DNA from: Vicingus serpentipes
Lineage (GTDB): Bacteria; Bacteroidota; Bacteroidia; Flavobacteriales_E; Vicingaceae
Assembly (NCBI GenBank): GCA_024103385.1
Contig: JAGFIT010000050.1
Span: forward strand, 1 to 64,000
Length of the DNA stretch: 64,000 nt
Direction: 5' to 3'
This document shows positions 17,986 through 26,697 of the stretch, piece by piece. Numbering within the stretch: the stretch's first letter is position 1; each line of letters starts with the position of its first letter. Under the pieces are notes generated by a model. That model was not told the DNA's origin, ran no database searches, and saw only the letters and a program-made list of their open reading frames with translations. The position numbers and the translations under genes were made by a program.

Positions 17986-18627
17986 TTATTTTTTTCTTGC
18001 TATCATTAGTCCATCCCTAATTGGGAATAATACGTTTTGTACTCTTTTGTCATTTTGTATTTTTTTAGAGTAATTAATTAATGCTAAAGTGTCTTCATCA
18101 AGATTTTCTTTTGGTTGAATTACTTTTCCACTCCACAAAACATTGTCTGCAATAATGTACCCTCCGCTATTTACTTTTTCAAAAACCAAATCATAATAAT
18201 TAGCATAATTTGTTTTGTCAGCATCAATAAACACGATATCAAATTTCTCTGATAACGTGGGTATGATATTTATAGCATTCCCTACATGGTTGATAATAGT
18301 GTTTTCTAGTCCCGATTTTTTAATATAACGATTGACTATAGGTTGGAGCTCTTCATTGATGTCGATAGTATGTAACACCCCGTTAGGTTGTATTCCTTCA
18401 GCTAAACATATAGCAGAATATCCTGTATAAGTTCCAATCTCCAATATGTTTTTTGGTTGAATCATGTGGGAAAACATACTCAATACTCTTCCCTGTAAAT
18501 GTCCAGATAACATTCGTGGGATAAGTACCTTTTCCCATGTTTCTCTATTAAGTTCGTTTAAGAAATCAGGTTCTTTTTCTGTATAGTAAAGGACGTAATC
18601 TTCAATTTCTGGAGGTAAAAAATCCAT
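17986..18627 (-). CDS. SAM-dependent O-methyltransferase (class I, catechol/caffeoyl-CoA OMT family)
   Basis: The 213-residue protein shows ILEIGTYTGYSAICLAEGI near 66-84 (SAM motif I), GVLHTIDINEEL near 90, FDIVFIDADKTNYANYYD near 130-147 (metal-binding Asp region) and GGYIIADNVLWSGKV near 155-169. These are the marks of the metal-dependent O-methyltransferase family. The substrate is unknown, as for most bacterial members. It starts five bases after the M16 peptidase gene ends and is probably co-transcribed. Confidence 0.88.
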   Translation of the reverse strand: MDFLPPEIEDYVLYYTEKEPDFLNELNRETWEKVLIPRMLSGHLQGRVLSMFSHMIQPKNILEIGTYTGYSAICLAEGIQPNGVLHTIDINEELQPIVNRYIKKSGLENTIINHVGNAINIIPTLSEKFDIVFIDADKTNYANYYDLVFEKVNSGGYIIADNVLWSGKVIQPKENLDEDTLALINYSKKIQNDKRVQNVLFPIRDGLMIARKK

Positions 18628-18632
18628 AAGAA

Positions 18633-19862
18633 TTATTTAATAGGTTGATAAATTAATGAGCTTAAGTTTTCTTTATTAAAAATTTCATTAGCTACATCTT
18701 GTAATTGTGTTGCTGTTATTGCATTAATTTTTTTGTGAACAGCTTCCAAATCATCAATTTTATTATAAAGTAACATGCTTTTCCCCATACCCAACATGAG
18801 GTTACAATTGTTTTCTTCAGACAAAGTAATTTGTCCAATGAGTTGTTGTTTTGATTTACTTAATTGTGTGGGTGATAGTTTTTGTTCTCTAAGTTTTTTC
18901 AGTTCTTTATACACTAAATCAATGCTTTTGTTAATGTGTTTGCTATCTGTTCCGAGGTAAAGATTGAATAACCCAATATCTGAATAGGTGGTATAGCTTG
19001 ATTCTATATTGTAAGTAAACCCGTATTTTTCTCTTATACCCATGTTTAACCGACTATTCATGGCTGGTCCGCCTAAGATGTTGTTTAATAAAATAAAAGC
19101 GCTCTTATTTTTGTGGTGATCTCCGTAGGCAATATTTCCAATCATACAATGTGTTTGTTGAACATCTTTTTCAACCAGCTGATTTTTAGTTTTATATGAA
19201 GTGAATTTTTTTCGTTTTATTTTTAGGTTTTTAGGGGGAACTTGTTCTAGGTATTTAGTTGTGATTTTTTTAACTGTGGCTAATGAAAAATCACCTACAA
19301 TACTAAAAATGATTTCATTTGTTGCATAGTTGTTAGCAATAAAGGAGAGAATATTTTCTCGAGTTATTTTTTTTACGCTCTCCACATTTCCTAAGATATT
19401 CATTTCCAAGGGATGGTTTTTGAAGACTAATTCTTCAAAATCATCATAAATTTGCTCGAAAGGAGTATCTTGGTAGGAGTGAATCTCGTCAATAATGACA
19501 TCTTTCTCTTTTTCTAATTCTTTTTCGGGGTATACGGAATGAAAGAGGATGTCAGTTAGTAATTCAGTAGCTCTATCCAGATAGTTTTTGGTGAAAGAAG
19601 CATAAATACTGGTGTTTTCTTTAGTTGTGTAAGCATTAATTTCACCACCAACATTGTCAATTCTATTTAGGATATGGTAAGCTTTTCTTTTTTTTGTCCC
19701 TTTAAATAGTGCATGTTCAATGAAATGGGTAATACCACTTTCGCTGATTTTTTCATCTCGAGATCCGGTATTAATAATAAAACCGCAATGTGCAACATTA
19801 CTTTTTGTAGCTTTATGAATAACGCGGATTCCGTTTTGTAACTCAAAATAATTCAGCTCCAT
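18633..19862 (-). CDS. M16-family zinc peptidase
   Basis: The 409-residue protein has the inverted zinc motif HFIEH (His46, Glu49, His50) and the distal metal-binding Glu in KEKDVIIDEIHSY, so it should be the catalytic rather than the inactive partner. The C-terminal half contains the second M16 lobe (GGPAMNSRLNMGIREKYGFTYNIESSY). It is of processing-peptidase-like length. No signal peptide is seen, so a cytoplasmic or peripheral location is likely. A -7 promoter element lies upstream and the O-methyltransferase gene follows. Confidence 0.9.
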   Translation of the reverse strand: MELNYFELQNGIRVIHKATKSNVAHCGFIINTGSRDEKISESGITHFIEHALFKGTKKRKAYHILNRIDNVGGEINAYTTKENTSIYASFTKNYLDRATELLTDILFHSVYPEKELEKEKDVIIDEIHSYQDTPFEQIYDDFEELVFKNHPLEMNILGNVESVKKITRENILSFIANNYATNEIIFSIVGDFSLATVKKITTKYLEQVPPKNLKIKRKKFTSYKTKNQLVEKDVQQTHCMIGNIAYGDHHKNKSAFILLNNILGGPAMNSRLNMGIREKYGFTYNIESSYTTYSDIGLFNLYLGTDSKHINKSIDLVYKELKKLREQKLSPTQLSKSKQQLIGQITLSEENNCNLMLGMGKSMLLYNKIDDLEAVHKKINAITATQLQDVANEIFNKENLSSLIYQPIK

Positions 19863-19885
19863 CTATTGATATTGTTAAAGTTGAG

Positions 19886-19893
19886 CAAATATA
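19886..19893 (-). promoter_or_regulatory. -7 element upstream of the M16 peptidase gene
   Basis: TATATTTG on the minus strand matches TAnnTTTG and lies 23 bases before the start codon. No well-spaced -33 TTTG is visible, so the support is moderate. Confidence 0.4.
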
Positions 19894-20013
19894 AACTTTC
19901 AAACCTCAACAGAGTGTTAATAACTACGTTGATAAGTGAAATAAATGTTAATAACTTAATACCTTAAATTACTATATTTTAGCTCATATTTCATGTATTA
20001 ATCTGATTTTAAA

Positions 20014-22815
20014 ATGGTTCTATTTAGATATTTTTCAACATTTGTGTTAACAATTTTTTTTACTGGTTTTGTTTTTTCTCAAGAAAAACTATCTGCTAAA
20101 GATGAAAAACAAATGCTTGAAAAAGCTGAATTTTATTATGAGGACGAAAGTAGTAGAAATATCCTTAAAGCATTAAAATTATTTGAAAAACTGTCTGAAA
20201 ATAATCCTGATGATCCTTATTATAAATTAATGATAGGGATTTGCGATACTTATTTTCAAAATAAAAAAAACGAGGCCATAAATAAGCTCTTGGATGTAAA
20301 AGAATCTAACCCAGACTTTAATGAAGTTAATTTTTATTTAGGACGAGCATATGCTGTAAATCATCAATTTGATGAGGGGATTGAATATTATCAGGAATAT
20401 TTATCGGAAGAAGGGTTAACAGATGAACAAAAATCAATTACCCGTCAAAATATTATTTACTGTCAAAATGCCAAGCAATACATAAAAGATAGTTTGGCTG
20501 TTAATATTAGAAATATAGGGACGCCTATCAATACGGAGTATTCAGAGTATGTGCCTGTAATTACTCCAGATGAATCTATGTTGATATACACGTATAGAGG
20601 AAAAAGGAGTAAAGGTGGATTGTTAGATGCTGCGGGGAAACCCGATTCTGATGGACACTATTATGAGGATATTATGATTTCTTACAAGTTGGGTGATGAT
20701 TGGTTAGAACCAGAAAGTATAGATGATAATATTAATACCGTGGGGCATGATGCGAGTATAGCTTTATCAGTTGATGGGCAACAGTTGTTTATTTATAAGC
20801 AGGATAAAAAAAATAATGGAGACATCTATATAAGTAATTTAAATGGTGAAAATTGGACTAAGCCAGAGCCATTGCAGGGTGGTGTAAATACCGAAGCGTG
20901 GGAAGGAAGTGCTTCACTTTCAAGTAATGGAGAAACGTTGTATTTTGCTAGTGATAGGGCAGGAGGTTTTGGGGGGAGAGATTTGTATTCAGCAATTTTA
21001 CAACCAGATAACTCTTGGGGTGATATAAAAAACCTGGGACCAACTATCAACACTAAATTTGATGATGATGCTCCATTTATTCATCCCGATAGAAAAACGA
21101 TGTACTTTAGTTCTAAGGGACACAATAGTATGGGTGGATATGATATCTTTTATACTTATTTAAGTGATGAAGGTTGGGATGAGCCTAAGAATATCGGTTA
21201 CCCTATTAATACTATTGATGATGACCGATACTATGTATTATCAGCAGATGCTAAAACGGGTTATTATTCTTCTGCAGGAAGAAGTGAAAAAGGGACTCAT
21301 GATATTTATATGGTTGGTCCAGGGCATTTTGGAAAAAGACCTGTATTAGCTTTAGTAATAGGTGTTGTAAAGGCAGATGATAAACCATTAGATGCTGATA
21401 TTACGGTTACCAATAATGAAACAGGAGAGGTTGAGGGAAAATTTAAATCCAATTCTACATCGGGTAAATACATGTTGGCATTAACGCCTGGAAATAAGTA
21501 TAAAATTGCAATTGAAGTGGAAGGTTATCAAACAAGGATAGACTATTTAGATGTAGAATCTTTAGAGAGTTATGTTCAAGTAGAACATGACTTTAATTTA
21601 CACTCAAAAGAAAATATTGTAGGAGAAGAACCGCTTGGGGAAATAGATCCTTTACAAGGAAAAATTGATAAGCAAATAGAACAATATCGTTATGAGAATA
21701 CTAAAAAAGGTTATGAGGAAAAGGTTTATAATGAAATATTGAAAGAAGAAGGAGGCAAAGAAGAGGAAGCTATAGGTTATTTTGTGGAATTAAATACAGA
21801 AAATGTTAAAGAAATAGATATAACAGATCAACCTCATCAAACAAGAACTTACCCTGATGGCACAAAGAAAGAAGTTTTAGGTCCTTTTAAAACATTATTA
21901 GCTGCTGAGGTTGCTAGACAACAAATAATTAAAAAAGATCCAGCATTAGCTGCTTCTGAGGTGAAAGTAGATAATAAAGGAAAGGAAGAGACAATTAAGG
22001 AATACTACGCAGAGCGTTATACTAAAAAAGATTTTGATGGTGATACTGATATACACGAGCATTTAACGAAAGATAAATCCAAAGAAGAAAGCTTAAAGAC
22101 AAAATTAATCGATGAATCAGGTGACGATGCTTTGACAGACGCAAAAGATAAATTAATAACAGGACTAAAATTTAAAGTAGAAATAGGTGCTGTTGAAGAA
22201 GGAGAAGAATTTAAATTAGGTTACCTAGAAAAATACGGTAAGATAACAGCTAAAACTTATCCTGACGGAAAAACACGATATACTTTTGGGCCATTTGAAA
22301 CTCTGGTAGAAGCAGAAAATTTCAGAAAAAATCTCTTGGAAAAAGAAAAAGCAAGTGAAGATGCTTTTGTAACAGTATTTGTATTTGGACAAAGAAAAAC
22401 AATAACTGAATACGAGAAAGGACCGTGTGAGAATGATGGATTTGTTGATTTTTCTTGGTTTATAGGTAAAGATTTGAATGATAAAAAAGTCTACAACCAA
22501 TTAATTAAGATAGGAGGAAATTCTTGTGCTGAAGGCTTGGAGTTTAAAGTGCAAATTGCAGCATATCGTCATCCAGAAAATTATGTTTGGAACCACCTAA
22601 AAGAATATGGAGAGCCTTTAGTATTAAATTATCCTGATGAAATAACAAGATTTACGCAAGGATCTTATCATACATTGGCTGAGGCAGAAGTCTTAAGGCA
22701 GAAAATAATTAAGTCAGGACAGAAAGATGCTTGGATAACTCCTTTTTATAAAGGCAAAAGGATGTTGTTAGAGGATTTGTTTAAGGTTAATTTCTACGGA
22801 AAAAGCATCAATTAA
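20014..22815 (+). CDS. TPR / PD40 propeller / SPOR-like repeat envelope protein
   Basis: The 933-residue protein has a signal peptide (residues 1-23), a TPR-like helical region (~30-150), a PD40 beta-propeller (~180-440; LYFASDRAGGFGGRDLYSA, MYFSSKGHNSMGGYDIFY), a carboxypeptidase-regulatory-like domain (~455-530), and three C-terminal SPOR-like repeats (about 590-680, 715-790, 840-915). The repeats share YPDG-TR-T-GPF-TL-EAE-RQ-I. It resembles T9SS- and gliding-associated OmpA/PorE-type proteins but lacks the OmpA domain. The SPOR-like repeats could take over peptidoglycan binding (inference). The next gene starts 109 bases later with its own promoter. Confidence 0.8.
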   Translation: MVLFRYFSTFVLTIFFTGFVFSQEKLSAKDEKQMLEKAEFYYEDESSRNILKALKLFEKLSENNPDDPYYKLMIGICDTYFQNKKNEAINKLLDVKESNPDFNEVNFYLGRAYAVNHQFDEGIEYYQEYLSEEGLTDEQKSITRQNIIYCQNAKQYIKDSLAVNIRNIGTPINTEYSEYVPVITPDESMLIYTYRGKRSKGGLLDAAGKPDSDGHYYEDIMISYKLGDDWLEPESIDDNINTVGHDASIALSVDGQQLFIYKQDKKNNGDIYISNLNGENWTKPEPLQGGVNTEAWEGSASLSSNGETLYFASDRAGGFGGRDLYSAILQPDNSWGDIKNLGPTINTKFDDDAPFIHPDRKTMYFSSKGHNSMGGYDIFYTYLSDEGWDEPKNIGYPINTIDDDRYYVLSADAKTGYYSSAGRSEKGTHDIYMVGPGHFGKRPVLALVIGVVKADDKPLDADITVTNNETGEVEGKFKSNSTSGKYMLALTPGNKYKIAIEVEGYQTRIDYLDVESLESYVQVEHDFNLHSKENIVGEEPLGEIDPLQGKIDKQIEQYRYENTKKGYEEKVYNEILKEEGGKEEEAIGYFVELNTENVKEIDITDQPHQTRTYPDGTKKEVLGPFKTLLAAEVARQQIIKKDPALAASEVKVDNKGKEETIKEYYAERYTKKDFDGDTDIHEHLTKDKSKEESLKTKLIDESGDDALTDAKDKLITGLKFKVEIGAVEEGEEFKLGYLEKYGKITAKTYPDGKTRYTFGPFETLVEAENFRKNLLEKEKASEDAFVTVFVFGQRKTITEYEKGPCENDGFVDFSWFIGKDLNDKKVYNQLIKIGGNSCAEGLEFKVQIAAYRHPENYVWNHLKEYGEPLVLNYPDEITRFTQGSYHTLAEAEVLRQKIIKSGQKDAWITPFYKGKRMLLEDLFKVNFYGKSIN

Positions 22816-22864
22816 AAAAGCTTTATTCGTTTTCTTTTTTTTAAGAAAGTTTGTGAGAGTAATG

Positions 22865-22893
22865 TTGAATAATTAATTTCGGCATTAACTTTG
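22865..22893 (+). promoter_or_regulatory. Promoter of the OmpA-like gene at 22925
   Basis: TAACTTTG (22886-22893) matches the -7 consensus, and TTG (22865-22867) lies 18 bases upstream. The leader would be about 29 bases. Confidence 0.5.
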
Positions 22894-22924
22894 TTTAATC
22901 TAAACCATTATTAATTAACGTATA

Positions 22925-24163
22925 ATGATGAAAAAAGCATTACTAATCACTTCTATAGCGTTGTTATCGTTTGCGGGGTATACCCAAGATAACTTAGTAC
23001 CTAATCATGATTTTCAAATTATAGAAAAAAAAGTAAAAGACAAAGGGGCAATTGAGTCCGCTTTGCCTTGGACTTCACCTACACTTGCAAAAGCAGATTT
23101 ATATATTGAAAAAACAAAAAATTATTCAATATCTGTTCCTGAAAATGCGTACGGTGAGGAAAAACCAATGGAAGGAGATAATTATGCTGGAATTATAGCA
23201 TATAGCTACAAAGGAAAAGTTCCGAGAAGTTATTTGCAAGTTAAACTGACAGAAAAATTAAAAGCAGGACAAGAATATTGTGTTACAATGAATGTAAGTT
23301 TAGCAGATTTATCAAAATACGCATGTAATTATATCGGGGTGGCAGTTTCTGATAAAGAAATTACAGCTAACAATAGTGAGGTGCTTCAGTTTGATGCTCA
23401 GATTTTAAGTCGAAAATTAGTGGTGTATGAACAACAATATTATTGGACGCCTATTTGTGGGGTATATAAAGCAAAAGGAGGAGAAGAATTTATTACTATA
23501 GGAAACTTTACGCCAGATGATAAACTTACCACTAAAAAAGTAAAGAGACCAACAGGTTTTAATAAGCCTCAATTGAATGATGCATATTATTTTATTGATA
23601 ATATCTCAGTTGTTCTAAAAGATGAAGACCTTAAGTGCAATTGTGATGCTATAGAAGGTATGGAGAATGCGGAAACGGTTAACCGAAATTTTAGTAGTGA
23701 TAAAACTGCTAAGCAAAAAGAGATTAAAATAATTAATTCCGATGGATCAGTTGGCCCAGGAAATGAAAATACATCTGGTGTCGCTGCTCAGGGATCGACT
23801 GGAGGTAGTATTGATGGAATGGTAATTAGTTTTAAGCCTAAAGCCAATTCTATAGTAGGAAATTCAACTGCAATAATGGATAAGATTGTGGCTTATATGA
23901 AAGCCAATCCAAACGATAAAATAATGATTTCTGGCTATATTGATGAGTCTGAGAAAGATGTAGATAAGTTGGACGGAAAAAGAGTTGGTACAGTATATAA
24001 ATATTTGCTTTCTAAAGGAATATCTAAAGATCGTATAGAAAGAGAAGTAGGTGGAGCTGATGCTCCTGTTGATGAAAGTAATGCGGTAAAAAATATGAGA
24101 GTAGAAATTGCATTAATTCAAGAACAGGAGGGAGAAGATGAAGAAGGAAATGAAGAAGAGTAA
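22925..24163 (+). CDS. Envelope protein with N-terminal jelly-roll-like domain and degenerate OmpA domain
   Basis: The 412-residue protein has a signal peptide (MMKKALLITSIALLSFAGYTQ). An N-terminal domain (NLVPNHDFQII, then DNYAGIIAYSYKGKVPRSYLQVKL, then YYFIDNISVVL) resembles the jelly-roll module seen in front of OmpA domains in Bacteroidota. Residues ~300-400 resemble an OmpA-like peptidoglycan-binding domain (MISGYIDESEKD, GKRVGTVYKYLLSKGISKDRIE, MRVEIAL). The usual NRRVEI is NMRVEI here and the HTD-type peptide-binding motif reads GYIDE, so peptidoglycan binding is uncertain. The tail is very acidic (EDEEGNEEE). No terminator other than the hairpin at 24278 follows. Confidence 0.72.
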   Translation: MMKKALLITSIALLSFAGYTQDNLVPNHDFQIIEKKVKDKGAIESALPWTSPTLAKADLYIEKTKNYSISVPENAYGEEKPMEGDNYAGIIAYSYKGKVPRSYLQVKLTEKLKAGQEYCVTMNVSLADLSKYACNYIGVAVSDKEITANNSEVLQFDAQILSRKLVVYEQQYYWTPICGVYKAKGGEEFITIGNFTPDDKLTTKKVKRPTGFNKPQLNDAYYFIDNISVVLKDEDLKCNCDAIEGMENAETVNRNFSSDKTAKQKEIKIINSDGSVGPGNENTSGVAAQGSTGGSIDGMVISFKPKANSIVGNSTAIMDKIVAYMKANPNDKIMISGYIDESEKDVDKLDGKRVGTVYKYLLSKGISKDRIEREVGGADAPVDESNAVKNMRVEIALIQEQEGEDEEGNEEE

Positions 24164-24277
24164 TATTTTTTAATTAAAAAAAACTAAAAAGTATGTAAAA
24201 TAGTTATACAGGCTTTTTTTATGTTAAAAAATCTATAAAATCGAATATTAATATAATATAAATTAATTTAGGGGGGG

Positions 24278-24337
24278 TAAAAAAAGGGGGTGTTAATAAA
24301 AATAGTTATGTATTTTTATTATTTACCCCTTTTTTTA
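24278..24337 (+). other. Large hairpin directly upstream of the glnN promoter
   Basis: Two nested perfect inverted repeats form one interrupted stem: TAAAAAAAGGGG (24278-24289) pairs with CCCCTTTTTTTA (24326-24337), and AATAAAAATA (24295-24304) pairs with TATTTTTATT (24311-24320) around a 6-base loop. A run of seven G precedes the left arm. The 3' arm ends in seven T, so it may terminate transcription of the upstream OmpA-like gene. It also occupies the place of the glnN -33 element, so a control role is possible. Confidence 0.7.
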
Positions 24338-24340
24338 GAA

Positions 24341-24348
24341 TACCTTTG
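24341..24348 (+). promoter_or_regulatory. -7 element of glnN
   Basis: TACCTTTG matches TAnnTTTG and lies 38 bases before the glnN start codon. The expected -33 TTTG is absent; the right arm of a hairpin lies there instead, which hints at activator dependence. Confidence 0.5.
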
Positions 24349-24386
24349 TTTTCGAAATTATTTTTTAATCCTTAAAATTATTAAAA

Positions 24387-26576
24387 ATGCCATTATTTAG
24401 ATTTAAAGCACTTGAAGACGTGTTGGCTAGAGAGCCTAAAGAGGTTAAGTTTCCATCAGATAAAGTTTCTGATTATTATGCAACTAATGTGTTTACGCAA
24501 GAAACAATGAGAGCTTTTCTTCCTGATGAAGCTTATAAAAGTGTTATTTCTTCTATCAATAAAGGAACTCGTTTAGAAAGAAGTATGGCTAGTCAGGTAG
24601 CATCTTCTATGAAGGATTGGGCATTAACAAAGGGAGCAACACATTATACGCATTGGTTTCAGCCTTTGACAGGATCTACTGCAGAAAAACACGATTCTTT
24701 TTTCACTCCAATTAGCGGAGGAAGAGCTATAGAAAAATTTGATGGAGAGAATTTAGTTCAGCAAGAACCAGATGCGTCAAGTTTTCCAAATGGAGGGATT
24801 AGAAACACTTTTGAAGCAAGAGGCTATACCGCTTGGGATCCGACTTCTCCTGCTTTTGTTATTGGAAAAACATTGTGTATTCCTACTGTTTTTATTGCAT
24901 ATACAGGCGAATCATTAGATTATAAAATGCCCTTGTTAAAAGCTTTACACGCAATAGATAAGGCGGCAACTGAAGTTTGTCAATATTTTGATAAGGATAT
25001 TACAAAAGTAAACGCAAGTTTGGGTTGGGAGCAAGAATATTTTTTAATTGATAAAGCATTGTATAATGCACGTCCAGATATTATGATGACGGGAAGAGCG
25101 TTGGTTGGGCATAATCCTGCTAAAGGGCAACAATTGGATGATCACTATTTTGGTTCTATACCAGAAAGAGTAGTTTCTTTTATGAAAGAATATGAAATTG
25201 AGGCACTTAAATTAGGAATACCTGTAACTACTAGACATAATGAGGTAGCACCAAATCAATTTGAATGTGCGCCAATGTTTGAAGAAACGAACTTGGCTAA
25301 TGACCATAACTTGTTGCTAATGGACGTGATGGAAAAAGTAGCTAGGAAACATGACTTTAGAATCCTTTTTCATGAGAAACCATATGGAGGATTAAATGGT
25401 TCAGGGAAACACAATAACTGGTCGTTAGGTACAAATACAGGAGTTAATTTGTTGGCTCCTGGGAAAAACCCAAAAACCAATTTATGTTTTTTGACTTTCT
25501 TTATAAATACAATCAAAGCTATCTATGATAACGCAGATATTTTAAGAGCAAGTATTGCGTCAGCTAGTAATGATCATAGATTAGGTGCTAATGAAGCTCC
25601 TCCAGCTATCATATCCGTATTTATTGGCTCTCAATTAACTCAAATGTTGGATAATATTGAGGATAATGTGAAGGCAGGAAAAATGACACCAGAAAATAAA
25701 ACAGAGTTAAAGTTGAGTATTGGTAAAATCCCTCAGATATTATTAGATAATACGGATAGAAATAGGACATCTCCATTCGCATTTACAGGCAATAAATTTG
25801 AATTTAGAGCTGTTGGTTCGGCCGCAAACTGTGCTAATTCTATGATTGCGTTAAATGTAATGGTAGCTGATCAATTGAACAAATTCAAAAAGGATGTGGA
25901 TGCTAGAATTGCTAAAGGGGTTAAAAAAGATGAGGCTTTATTACAAGAACTTCAAAAATTAATAAAAGAATCGAAAGCAATTCGTTTTGAGGGAAATGGT
26001 TATGGAGAAGAATGGGCGAAGGAAGCAAAAAAAAGAGGGCTTTCTAACCTTAAAGATACCCCTCGAGCATTAGAAGTAATGATTAAAAAAGAAACTAAGG
26101 AATTGTTTGGAAGATTAAATGTTCTTTCGGAAATAGAATTAGAAGCGAGATATGAAATAGAGTTAGAAAATTATATTATGAAGTTGCAAATTGAATCTCG
26201 AAGTTTAGGGGATTTGGTTCAAAACCATATTATTCCAACAGCGATTAAATATCAAAACACGTTAATAGAAAATGTTAGAGGAATGAATTCTATTTTCAGT
26301 AAAAAGGAAGCGAACGATTTGTCTTTAACTCAGACCCAGTTGTTAAAAGAAATTTCAACACACATCCATGAGATTAAAGTTAAGTCAGGTCAAATGTTAG
26401 ATGAGCGAAAAAAAGCAAATAAAATTGATGAGACAAAGAAAAAAGCATTGGCTTATTGTGATAACGTTAAACCTTATTTTGATCAGATTAAGTACCATTC
26501 GGATAAATTAGAATTATTAATAGATGATGAAATATGGCCTCTACCAAAATTGAGAGAGTTATTGTTTACTCGTTAA
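24387..26576 (+). CDS. glnN: Type III glutamine synthetase
   Basis: The 729-residue protein has the length typical of GSIII and much more than GSI. Visible marks are the GSIII N-terminal region (ALTKGATHYTHWFQPLTGSTAEKHDSF is typical in content), LGWEQEYFLID near 212-222 (metal-binding Glu), VTTRHNEVAPNQFE near 283-296, and GLNGSGKHNNWS near 338-349. It makes glutamine from glutamate and ammonia in the cytoplasm using ATP. It stands as a single gene with its own -7 element and a large upstream hairpin, which fits separate nitrogen control. Confidence 0.96.
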   Translation: MPLFRFKALEDVLAREPKEVKFPSDKVSDYYATNVFTQETMRAFLPDEAYKSVISSINKGTRLERSMASQVASSMKDWALTKGATHYTHWFQPLTGSTAEKHDSFFTPISGGRAIEKFDGENLVQQEPDASSFPNGGIRNTFEARGYTAWDPTSPAFVIGKTLCIPTVFIAYTGESLDYKMPLLKALHAIDKAATEVCQYFDKDITKVNASLGWEQEYFLIDKALYNARPDIMMTGRALVGHNPAKGQQLDDHYFGSIPERVVSFMKEYEIEALKLGIPVTTRHNEVAPNQFECAPMFEETNLANDHNLLLMDVMEKVARKHDFRILFHEKPYGGLNGSGKHNNWSLGTNTGVNLLAPGKNPKTNLCFLTFFINTIKAIYDNADILRASIASASNDHRLGANEAPPAIISVFIGSQLTQMLDNIEDNVKAGKMTPENKTELKLSIGKIPQILLDNTDRNRTSPFAFTGNKFEFRAVGSAANCANSMIALNVMVADQLNKFKKDVDARIAKGVKKDEALLQELQKLIKESKAIRFEGNGYGEEWAKEAKKRGLSNLKDTPRALEVMIKKETKELFGRLNVLSEIELEARYEIELENYIMKLQIESRSLGDLVQNHIIPTAIKYQNTLIENVRGMNSIFSKKEANDLSLTQTQLLKEISTHIHEIKVKSGQMLDERKKANKIDETKKKALAYCDNVKPYFDQIKYHSDKLELLIDDEIWPLPKLRELLFTR

Positions 26577-26697
26577 ACTAAATTTTAACCTTAGTTTTGA
26601 CACATAATATTTGGTAGATGTTTTTCTATAATTATTTTGATAATTTGAAAAGAATTATCTACTTTAGCCGCTGTTCGAAAAAAAATTAACTTTTGTT

